From Clostridiales bacterium UBA7273 (GTDB lineage Bacteria; Bacillota; Clostridia; Oscillospirales; Oscillospiraceae), in assembly GCA_002472405.1 (NCBI GenBank), contig DKRV01000007.1, positions 293 through 43,767 on the forward strand: a stretch of 43,475 bases of DNA, given 5' to 3'. A model generated the notes under the pieces. That model searched no databases and was not told the DNA's origin. It saw only the letters and a list, made by a program, of their open reading frames with translations. Shown here in pieces: positions 22,276-29,459 of this stretch. How positions within the stretch are numbered: the stretch's first letter is position 1; every line of letters starts with the position of its first letter. The position numbers and the translations under genes were made by a program.

Positions 22276-22929
22276 CTAAACCTCCAGGCGGTAGCCGACC
22301 TTGTTTACGGCAACGAGCTTGTGCTCCCAACCGACCTTTTTGCGCATGCGCTGAACATGGATATCGACGGTTTTTGAGCCGCATATATAGTCTCCGCCCC
22401 ACACGCGCTCGTATATGGTCTCGCGATACATCGCTGTGCCGGGATTGCGCGCGAAAAGCAGCAGAATATCGTACTCCTTGCGAGTGAGCGGCACGATCTC
22501 GCCCGATCGAATGACCTGCATTGCATTGGTATCTATCGTAAGGCCGCCGATGCTGATGACGCTTTCCGTTTTGTTATAGCGGCGAAGAACAACGTCAACG
22601 CGCGCCTGAAGCTCAAGCACCTCAAACGGCTTTACTATATAGTCCTCCGCACCCATGCGCAGGCCGCGCACGCGATCGTTCACCGAGCCCTTGGCCGTTA
22701 TGAATATAACCGGTATGCACAGCGGCTTTATATACTCCAGAAGCTCAAAGCCGTCCACCTCGGGCAGCATGATATCAAGCAGCACAAGGTCGTATATGTT
22801 TTCATCGAGCATATCAGCTGCACTCATGCCGTCAAAGGCGCAGTCGCAGTCATAGCCCGATTTTCCTAAGCTCAGCCTGATAAGGTCGGATATCGGTTTT
22901 TCATCTTCAACAATGAGTATTTTTATCAT
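22276..22929 (-). CDS. OmpR/PhoB-family response regulator of the amidase operon
   Basis: Regulator of 217 residues from the ATG complementary to 22927-22929, which best fits AGGTGAT upstream; GTG/ATG codons at 22938 and 22935 are alternatives. The receiver domain has E9-D8 acidic residues, D52 in LDIMLPEVDG, T78 and K100 in VKPFE. The winged helix carries PLTRKEYDILLLFARNPG and ends with a KVGYRLEV wing. It is the first gene of the four-gene envelope operon. I see no clear sigma-A promoter in the short upstream region. Confidence 0.94.
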   Translation of the reverse strand: MIKILIVEDEKPISDLIRLSLGKSGYDCDCAFDGMSAADMLDENIYDLVLLDIMLPEVDGFELLEYIKPLCIPVIFITAKGSVNDRVRGLRMGAEDYIVKPFEVLELQARVDVVLRRYNKTESVISIGGLTIDTNAMQVIRSGEIVPLTRKEYDILLLFARNPGTAMYRETIYERVWGGDYICGSKTVDIHVQRMRKKVGWEHKLVAVNKVGYRLEV

Positions 22930-22978
22930 TATCATCACCTACCGTATGCAGGATAATTTAATATTGCATCAAAACGGC

Positions 22979-23010
22979 AAAAAGCGCAAGCTCATATGAG
23001 CCTGCGCTTT
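22979..23010 (-). terminator. Terminator of the EamA transporter gene
   Basis: AAAGCGCA-GGCTCAT is followed by its complement with a single mismatch, then TTTTT on the minus strand. It separates the transporter from the regulator operon. Confidence 0.85.
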
Positions 23011-23030
23011 AAAAAAGTTATTTAGTTTTG

Positions 23031-23912
23031 TCACGAGCGCGGCTTTTGAAGAAATTTTAGCTTTGTTTCGCTCGTGATTATCGCTATGAATATCAGGCAG
23101 AAGCCGAGAGCGATATTGAACGTGAGCACCTCTTCACCGAGGATGACGGATATTGCCGTTCCGAACACGGACTCAAGCGTCAGTATAACGGCAGCCTGCG
23201 CAGGCGGCGTGTATTTCTGGCCGATGGTCTGAAGGAAAAAGCACAGCCCCGTGCAGATAAAGGTCATATAGGCGATACTAAGCCACGTTCCGGAGGATAT
23301 ATCGTGCGGAGCAGGCTCGAAGATCGCAGCTCCGACAAGGCAGATAACAGCGCCCGTTGCAAACTGGAGCATCGTCAGAATAAGCGGATCGCGGTTTTCG
23401 ACCGAACGCGCCGTTACGATAATATGCAGGCCGTAAAACAGACCGCAGCAGATCGTGAGGATATCGCCGATATTAACGCTCAGATCATCGTTAAGGCACA
23501 CAAAGCCCATGCCGACAAGGCACACAAAGGCTGCGATCACATTATATCTGTCCGGCTTTTTATGCACTATCGCCCAATAAAGGAACGGAACAAGGATGCA
23601 ATATGTTGCAGTGAGAAAGGCGTTCTTGCCGGGGGTGGTGTACACAAGGCCGTAGGTCTGCACGATATATGCCGCCGAAAGGCATATACCCATTAAAACT
23701 CCGCCCTTGATGTACTGCTTATCTATCTTTTTTATGCGCGGCAGGCAGGCGATAAACATCATTATTGCCGCGCCGCCGAAGCGGATAGCAAGCACCCACA
23801 TCGGCGTGATGCTGTCAAGCGCAGTCTTTAAGATAACAAATGAGCTGCCCCATATAAGTGTCGTGCATATGAGGCAGATGCGCCCGAGGGCGGCTTTGTT
23901 TTGGTTTTTCAT
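23031..23912 (-). CDS. EamA/DMT-superfamily transporter
   Basis: Inner-membrane transporter of 293 residues with ten predicted helices in two repeated EamA halves. The first half shows LIWGSSFVILKTAL and the GLVYTTPGKNAFLTATYCILVPF signature of the family; the second shows GLCFFLQTIGQKYTPPAQAAVILTLESVFG-like residues (quoted parts: TPPAQAA, LESVFG). Such proteins export amino acids or metabolites; the substrate here is unknown. The ATG lies 4 nt after the pcrA stop with only a weak ribosome site, so translation is probably coupled. A strong terminator follows. Confidence 0.9.
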   Translation of the reverse strand: MKNQNKAALGRICLICTTLIWGSSFVILKTALDSITPMWVLAIRFGGAAIMMFIACLPRIKKIDKQYIKGGVLMGICLSAAYIVQTYGLVYTTPGKNAFLTATYCILVPFLYWAIVHKKPDRYNVIAAFVCLVGMGFVCLNDDLSVNIGDILTICCGLFYGLHIIVTARSVENRDPLILTMLQFATGAVICLVGAAIFEPAPHDISSGTWLSIAYMTFICTGLCFFLQTIGQKYTPPAQAAVILTLESVFGTAISVILGEEVLTFNIALGFCLIFIAIITSETKLKFLQKPRS

Positions 23913-23916
23913 TGCT

Positions 23917-26295
23917 TTATATCTTTACCATGTGCAGTGCGGCCGCGCGGAGCATGAGCTTTTTAACCGTGCCGCTGTCAAATTCGATTTCTATCAGATA
24001 GTCGTTTCCCATCGGGGTCATTTTGCTGAGCTTACCATCGCCGAAGGCTTTATGGCGCACTCTGTCGCCGACAGAAAACTGCGGTTTTTCGGCCGCCTTG
24101 GGCTTCGGCGCAGACGGCGGCGCAACGGGCTTTTTGAAGCTTTGCTGCGACGGAGCGCGGAAGGCAAACTCCTTCTGCACCTGCGATTTTTCCGAATACC
24201 CGTAGCCTCTGGGGATGTTGCGCTTTTCAAGATGCTCCTCGGGGATCTCGTCGATAAAGCGAGAAACGCGATTTGCCGTTGTGCGGCCAAAGAGCATTCG
24301 CTGCCAGGCGCAGGACAGGAACAGGCGCTTTTTTGCGCGCGTTATTGCAACATAGCAAAGTCTGCGCTCTTCCTCCATCTCGTCGGCTTCGCCGATGGCC
24401 TTTATGCCGGGGAATATGCCCTCCTCGCAGCCGACGACAAAGACGTTGGGAAACTCCAGTCCCTTTGCCGAGTGCATGGTCATCATGACGACGCAGTCGG
24501 CGCTGTCATCGTAGTTATCCATATCGGTGTACAGCGCAACATCGGCAAGGTATCCCTCGAGCGTCGGAGTGTCGGTCTCGCCTTTATAGTTAATGATGCT
24601 CGATTTCAGCTCTTTTATGTTCTGCGCACGCGCATCGTCCTCGACGGTGTGCTTTTCCTCGAGCATGCGCAGATATCCCGTGCGCTCAACGAGCTGATCA
24701 TACAGAAGGTCGGGTGCAAGCTCGTCCTTTTGCGCTATAAGCTCATTTATCATCCCTGCAAACAGCAGCATGCGCGGAGCGGCACGGCTGAGTTCTGGAT
24801 AGAGATCGGCTTTGCTTATGACGGAAAACAGCGAGCAGTTATTCTCGTGCGCTATCGCGGCGGCGGTCTCAACGCTCTTGGCACCGATTCCGCGCGGCGG
24901 ATTGTTTATTATTCTGCCGAGACGCAGATCGTCGTCCGGCGAGGCTATGACGCACAGGTATGCAAGCATATCCTTGATCTCTGCGCGGTCAAAGAAGCCC
25001 GTGCCGCCGAAAATTTTATACGGAATGCCGTTGCGCTTGAACGCCTGCTCTATCTGGTGCGACTGCGCGTTCATGCGGTAAAGCACCGCGTTATCGCCCC
25101 AGGACGCGCCTTTGCCATACAGTCCGAGGATCTGGGACGCAACAAAGCGCGCCTCATCGTGCTCGTTATCGGCAACATAAAGCTCTGGCTTTTCGCCCAT
25201 ATCGCCCTTTGTCCACAGCTCCTTGCCTTTACGGCCGAGGTTATTTTTGATAACGGCGTTTGCAGCGCCGAGGATATGCCCCGTGCTGCGATAGTTCTGC
25301 TCAAGACGGATGACACGGCATCCCTTATACTCGTCCTCGAAAGAAAGTATGTTCTCGATCGTTGCGCCGCGGAATTTGTAAATGCTCTGGTCATCATCGC
25401 CGACAACGCATATATTGCCCCAGCCCTCTGCAAGCTTTGACGCGAGCATGTACTGAAGCTTATTTGTATCCTGATATTCGTCGATGAGTATGTACTTAAA
25501 CCGCTTCTGCCAATACTGGCACACGTCCTCGTTTTCATTGAGAAGCTTCACGGTGTAATAAATAAGATCGTCAAAATCCATTGCACCGGCTGCAAACGCG
25601 CGGCGAGAATATTCGGCATAGATCTCCGCGATCTTCACTCTGCGCGCGTCGCCGGTCGCCTTGGCTCGGGCATAGTACTGCTCGGGCGAGCAGCAATCAT
25701 CCTTTGCGCGGCTTATCTCCGAAAGGAGCATGCGCGGCGGATATTTTTTATCGTCAAGGTCAAAATCGCGCAGAATGTGCTTAATAAGGCTCTGACTGTC
25801 GGAGCTGTCATAGATCGTAAAGCTTGAGGTAAATCCCAGTCGGTCGGCATCGCGGCGCAGTATGCGCACACAGGCCGAGTGGAAGGTGGACGCCCAAACA
25901 TCGGTTCCGGCCTCGCCGAGCATTTTGGAAAGCCTTGTTTTTAGCTCGTCGGCAGCCTTATTCGTAAACGTTATTGCGAGGATGCGCCACGGCTCGACCG
26001 GTTCAAAGGCCGCCGTGCGCCTTGCCTCATCGTCAAGGCGAGCCATTGCGTCGATATCCTCAACACTCGCATTTTCGGGTATCTCCTCACTGTCGCCGGC
26101 TTTGCCATAGCGCATAAGATTTGCAATTCTGTTTATGAGCACCGTCGTTTTGCCGCTGCCTGCGCCCGCAAGGATGAGCAGCGCGCCCTCAGTCGCCATG
26201 ACAGCCTTTCTCTGCATGGGATTAAGCCCGGCAAAATCGGTCTCTATTACTTTTCTTCTCGCTTCGAGATATCTTTTGTTAAAATCATTATTCAT
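23917..26295 (-). CDS. pcrA: PcrA/UvrD-type ATP-dependent DNA helicase
   Basis: SF1A 3'-5' helicase of 792 residues for repair and replication-conflict handling. Walker A is GAGSGKT (44-50). Other motifs are ILAITFTNKAADELKTRL (Ia), DEYQDTN (II), QNYRST (IV), MTMHSAKGLEFPNVF (V) and RRLCYVAITRAKKRL (VI). The C-terminal Tudor-like domain (VGDRVRHKAFGDGKL) is the RNA-polymerase contact seen in PcrA. About 30 extra acidic residues lie between motifs I and Ia, accounting for the length. No ribosome site precedes the ATG, and a good promoter places the transcript start within 1-3 nt of it, so the mRNA may be leaderless. The EamA gene follows in the same transcript. Confidence 0.95.
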   Translation of the reverse strand: MNNDFNKRYLEARRKVIETDFAGLNPMQRKAVMATEGALLILAGAGSGKTTVLINRIANLMRYGKAGDSEEIPENASVEDIDAMARLDDEARRTAAFEPVEPWRILAITFTNKAADELKTRLSKMLGEAGTDVWASTFHSACVRILRRDADRLGFTSSFTIYDSSDSQSLIKHILRDFDLDDKKYPPRMLLSEISRAKDDCCSPEQYYARAKATGDARRVKIAEIYAEYSRRAFAAGAMDFDDLIYYTVKLLNENEDVCQYWQKRFKYILIDEYQDTNKLQYMLASKLAEGWGNICVVGDDDQSIYKFRGATIENILSFEDEYKGCRVIRLEQNYRSTGHILGAANAVIKNNLGRKGKELWTKGDMGEKPELYVADNEHDEARFVASQILGLYGKGASWGDNAVLYRMNAQSHQIEQAFKRNGIPYKIFGGTGFFDRAEIKDMLAYLCVIASPDDDLRLGRIINNPPRGIGAKSVETAAAIAHENNCSLFSVISKADLYPELSRAAPRMLLFAGMINELIAQKDELAPDLLYDQLVERTGYLRMLEEKHTVEDDARAQNIKELKSSIINYKGETDTPTLEGYLADVALYTDMDNYDDSADCVVMMTMHSAKGLEFPNVFVVGCEEGIFPGIKAIGEADEMEEERRLCYVAITRAKKRLFLSCAWQRMLFGRTTANRVSRFIDEIPEEHLEKRNIPRGYGYSEKSQVQKEFAFRAPSQQSFKKPVAPPSAPKPKAAEKPQFSVGDRVRHKAFGDGKLSKMTPMGNDYLIEIEFDSGTVKKLMLRAAALHMVKI

Positions 26296-26303
26296 AGCGT
26301 GTT

Positions 26304-26332
26304 ATTTTACCACGTTCGACCGGCTCTTTCAA
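26304..26332 (-). promoter_or_regulatory. Promoter of pcrA, implying a leaderless transcript
   Basis: Minus-strand -35 TTGAAA (26327-26332), 17-bp spacer, -10 TAAAAT (26304-26309). The -35 overlaps the stop codon of the MATE gene. The expected start (26296-26298) is at most 3 nt from the ATG at 26295. Confidence 0.7.
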
Positions 26333-27708
26333 GAGTCAAGAACCACATGGTCATAGCGCTTTGACGGGCGCGTTATTAAAAGCGCGCAGAAAATGAGCAC
26401 CATGTTTATGGCAAGGCTTATGGGATACACCTGCATGATCGTTTCAAACGTCTGCGATGCCGGGAACACGGTGTAGATCCATATGATTCGCGTTCCGCAC
26501 ACGCCGAATATCGTAAGCAGCGCAGGAGTCAGCGAAATGCCGAAGCCGCGCATGTAGCCGGACATGCAGTCGTAGATGGTTGAGAAAATATAGGACATGA
26601 AAATGAATTTCATCCTTACCATGCCGAGGCGGATGACCTCGGGATCGTTATTAAACAGCGCGATAAGATACTTGCCGGAGAGCAGCGCAATGCACACGGC
26701 GCACGCCGTTGCTATGACGCTTTCTATAAGGCAGAGCTTGAGCGCCTTGCGGCAGCGGTCGATCTGACCGGCGCCGTAGTTCTGGCCGACGAAGGTAGTG
26801 CAGGCCTGTCCGAAGGAGTTGAGGATGTAATACGCCATTACCTCAACATTGAACGCCGCAGAGGACGCCGCCATTGTGACCTTGCCGAGGCTGTTTATCG
26901 CAGACTGGACAACGATGTTTGAAAGCGAGAACACCGCACCCTGTATGCCTGCCGGAACGCCGATCTTGAGTATGCGCCAAAGTATTTTCCAGTCGATGCG
27001 CAGATCCTTAAACTCAACATGGATAAAAAGCTCGCTTCTTAAAAGCCTGCGCAGAAGAACAACGGAGCTCACAACATTTGCAAGCACCGTGGCTATCGCA
27101 ACGCCGTCAACCGTTTTGTTAAGAACGATGACGAAGAACAGATTGAGTATTACATTCAGAACGCCCGAGAGCGCCAGCGCTATAAGCGGCGTTTTCGTAT
27201 CGCCGGCGCTGCGGAATATGGCCGCTTCAAAGTTATAAAGGAATATTACAGGCAGTCCGAGAAGATAAATGCGCATATATTTAAGCGCAAGCGGGAAAAC
27301 ATCCTCCGGCACCTGAAGCATTGACAGCACCGGCTCGGCGACAAGCTGCCCGAGCAAGCCGACAATAATGCCGCCCAATACGGCGGCTACAATCGATGTA
27401 TGTACGGCACGCGAGACTGTGTTGCTGTCTCCCCTGCCGATCGCATTTGCTATGACAACATTTGCGCCCAGCGCAATGCCGATGAAAATATTAAGCAGCA
27501 GGCCGATGACCGGTCCGTTTGCGCCGACGGCTGCGACCGCCGCGACCGTATCTCCCTGAGCGAAATTGCCGACAATGGCTATATCCGAGGCATTAAACAG
27601 CTGCCCGAGAATGCCGGTGGCGGCAACAGGCAGCGCATAACGCAATATTTTATCCCACATCGAACCGTTAAGTATATCGATCGCAAGGCCTCTTTTTCTT
27701 TTTTCCAT
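26329..27708 (-). CDS. MATE-family efflux transporter
   Basis: Multidrug/metabolite exporter of the MATE (MOP) superfamily, 459 residues and twelve helices in two halves. GAGGTG precedes the ATG. Family marks are LPVAATGILGQLFNASDIAIVGNF (first helix pair), the long ALGANVVIANAIGRGD stretch and, in the second half, the matching GVPAGIQGAVFSLSNIVVQ and CTTFVGQNYGAG. It resembles the DinF/NorM-like group common in Clostridia; whether it uses sodium or protons is not visible. It has its own promoter and is followed by the pcrA promoter. Confidence 0.93.
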   Translation of the reverse strand: MEKRKRGLAIDILNGSMWDKILRYALPVAATGILGQLFNASDIAIVGNFAQGDTVAAVAAVGANGPVIGLLLNIFIGIALGANVVIANAIGRGDSNTVSRAVHTSIVAAVLGGIIVGLLGQLVAEPVLSMLQVPEDVFPLALKYMRIYLLGLPVIFLYNFEAAIFRSAGDTKTPLIALALSGVLNVILNLFFVIVLNKTVDGVAIATVLANVVSSVVLLRRLLRSELFIHVEFKDLRIDWKILWRILKIGVPAGIQGAVFSLSNIVVQSAINSLGKVTMAASSAAFNVEVMAYYILNSFGQACTTFVGQNYGAGQIDRCRKALKLCLIESVIATACAVCIALLSGKYLIALFNNDPEVIRLGMVRMKFIFMSYIFSTIYDCMSGYMRGFGISLTPALLTIFGVCGTRIIWIYTVFPASQTFETIMQVYPISLAINMVLIFCALLITRPSKRYDHVVLDS

Positions 27709-27752
27709 ACAAACACCTCACATTCTGCAAAGCTCCAACAAAACACCATGAT

Positions 27753-27780
27753 ATTGTAACGCAGTCTTGGCGTTTTTCAA
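27753..27780 (-). promoter_or_regulatory. Promoter of the MATE gene
   Basis: Minus-strand -35 TTGAAA (27775-27780), 16-bp spacer, -10 TACAAT (27753-27758). Confidence 0.7.
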
Positions 27781-27846
27781 GTGTTCTTACATTATTTAAT
27801 AAATTCTTAATAAGTTTTTGGCAGAATGCATTATTTCAAAGCAAAG

Positions 27847-27881
27847 AAAAATGCTCACACGCTCAAATTGCGTGTGAGCAT
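27847..27881 (-). terminator. Terminator of the spoIIA operon
   Basis: Perfect 12-bp stem ATGCTCACACGC with a 7-base loop (27851-27881), followed by TTTT on the minus strand. It begins 5 bp after the sigF stop. Confidence 0.9.
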
Positions 27882-27885
27882 TCAG

Positions 27886-28593
27886 TCACGACAGCATTTC
27901 GCGAAGCTGTGCTATCGCTTTGCGCTCGAGGCGCGATATCTGAACCTGCGATACTCCGAGCACCTTAGCCGTTTTTTCCTGCGTGAAGCCGTGATAATAG
28001 CGCAGATATAGTGTCTTGCGTTCCTTCTCTGGAAGCTCCTCGATGGCGCAGCGGAGCGCTACATGCTCGATCATGCGCTCCTCACCCTCAGTGTCGCACA
28101 GGACATGCTCGAGAGTAAAGCCGTCCTCGCCGGTTTCGCGCTGGAGGCTTTCCGCAGGATTTGTCGCAGTCTCTGCAAAGGCGATCTCCTCGGGCGTAAG
28201 TCCGGTTTCGGCCGCAAGCTCGGACAGCAGCGGAGCACGGCCGAGGCGCTGCTCAAGCGCGCATCGCGCACTTTTTATATGCATTGAGCGCTCCTTTATG
28301 CCTCGGCTTACCTTGACCGTTCCGTCATCTCGCAGAAACCTACGTATCTCTCCGGCGATCTTCGGCACGGCGTAGGTCGAAAACTGCGTTCCGAACCCGG
28401 GATCGAAGCCCGCAACGGCTTTAAGGAAGCCGAGGCAGCCGAGCTGATACAGATCGTCCGGCTCAACGCCGCGGCCGAAAAAGCGCCGCGCAACGCTCCA
28501 GATAAGCCCCGAGTTATCCTCAACGAGCCGCTCGGACGCCGCCTTGTCCCCCTTCTTCGCAAGGCGCAGATCGTTGAGCATACACTCGGTCAT
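27886..28593 (-). CDS. sigF: Sporulation sigma factor F
   Basis: First forespore-specific sigma factor (SpoIIAC), 235 residues. Region 2 reads DLYQLGCLGFLKAVAGFDPGFGTQFSTYA-like (parts quoted: DLYQLGCLG, FSTYAVPKI) and region 4 ends RYYHGFTQEKTAKVLGVSQVQISRLERKA, typical of SigF/SigB/SigG types. Identity as SigF rather than SigG rests on the SpoIIAA and SpoIIAB genes immediately upstream. The ATG overlaps the spoIIAB stop as ATGA with AGAGG upstream. It is held inactive by SpoIIAB until septation. No further spoIIA or spoVA gene follows; a terminator closes the operon. Confidence 0.96.
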   Translation of the reverse strand: MTECMLNDLRLAKKGDKAASERLVEDNSGLIWSVARRFFGRGVEPDDLYQLGCLGFLKAVAGFDPGFGTQFSTYAVPKIAGEIRRFLRDDGTVKVSRGIKERSMHIKSARCALEQRLGRAPLLSELAAETGLTPEEIAFAETATNPAESLQRETGEDGFTLEHVLCDTEGEERMIEHVALRCAIEELPEKERKTLYLRYYHGFTQEKTAKVLGVSQVQISRLERKAIAQLREMLS

Positions 28594-29030
28594 CTAAAGC
28601 CTCTGCGCTGGCGGATAGTTCTCAGCATCGTTACCGTAGTGCCCTTGCCCGGCGTACTTTTGACCTTCAGCTTGTCCATAAAGCTTTCCATAATGGTAAA
28701 GCCCATGCCGCTGCGCTCCTCGCCGCCGGTGGTGTACATCGGCAGCATCGCCTGCTGAAGATCGGCTATACCGCGCCCTTTATCGCGGATGACGATCTCG
28801 AGCTTTTCTCCGTCAAGTATCCTAAGGCGCATGCTTATCGTTCCGATGCTGTCCGGATACGCGTGGACGATGCAGTTTGTTACCGCCTCGCTGACCGAGG
28901 TTTTGATATCGCCCAGCTCATCGAGCGTCGGATCGAGCTGTGCGGCAAAACCGGCCGCGGCTGCGCGCGCAAAGCTCTCGTTCGAGCTGAAGCTCGGAAA
29001 TTCAAGCTTTATGTAGTTTGTCACCGTCAT
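28590..29030 (-). CDS. spoIIAB: Anti-sigma F factor and serine kinase SpoIIAB
   Basis: GHKL-fold kinase of 146 residues that binds and blocks SigF and phosphorylates SpoIIAA. GGGAGGT precedes the ATG, which overlaps the spoIIAA stop. The N-box is SEAVTNCIVHAYP, the G1 box is VIRDKGRGI and the G2 region is GGEERSGMGFTIME. Length and motifs match the family with no missing residues. Confidence 0.97.
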   Translation of the reverse strand: MTVTNYIKLEFPSFSSNESFARAAAAGFAAQLDPTLDELGDIKTSVSEAVTNCIVHAYPDSIGTISMRLRILDGEKLEIVIRDKGRGIADLQQAMLPMYTTGGEERSGMGFTIMESFMDKLKVKSTPGKGTTVTMLRTIRQRRGFR

Positions 29031-29353
29031 GTTGTTACCTCCCTTTTTGCGGCGATCGGTATCATTCTGTCGATGCCCGAGGCATCGAGCACTTTAAGCG
29101 GCTGTGTCTGCGGATTTTCAATGTACATCCGACCTCCGGCGCTGCGCATTTTCTTATAGCTTCGCACTATGACCGCAATGCCGGACGAGTCCATGAAGCC
29201 AAGCTGCGTCAGGTCGAGCACAAGGTCGCGCGGAAGATATCTGTCGATGCTGTCGGCAATGCCGTCAACTGCCGTTTTTGCGCTGTGATGGTCAAGCTCG
29301 CCTGCTAAAAACACCGTTAGCCTGCCGTCGGAATATTCCGATGCGATCTTCAT
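29027..29353 (-). CDS. spoIIAA: Anti-anti-sigma F factor SpoIIAA
   Basis: STAS-domain protein of 108 residues. The phosphorylation loop is FMDSSGIAVI with the target serine in DSSG (residues 56-57). Dephosphorylated protein traps SpoIIAB and frees SigF. TGAGGA precedes the ATG. It is the first gene of the operon, only about 30 bp after the terminator of valS, and I see no recognisable sigma-H or sigma-A promoter in that gap. Confidence 0.96.
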   Translation of the reverse strand: MKIASEYSDGRLTVFLAGELDHHSAKTAVDGIADSIDRYLPRDLVLDLTQLGFMDSSGIAVIVRSYKKMRSAGGRMYIENPQTQPLKVLDASGIDRMIPIAAKREVTT

Positions 29354-29382
29354 TTTTCCTCACTCCAATGCAATAAAAATAT

Positions 29383-29419
29383 AAAAAAACTGATGCCGAG
29401 CTATGCTCAGCATCAGTTT
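29383..29419 (-). terminator. Terminator of valS
   Basis: A 10-bp stem AAACTGATGC/GCATCAGTTT extended by GAGC/GCTC pairs, followed by a run of seven T on the minus strand. It lies 40 bp after valS and directly before spoIIAA. Confidence 0.9.
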
Positions 29420-29459
29420 AAATGTTTATATATGCGGATTTTGCAAAAAACGGTCGGGC

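Noticed and set aside
28308..28562. Arginine-rich minus-strand frame inside sigF
   Set aside because: Out-of-frame shadow of sigF.
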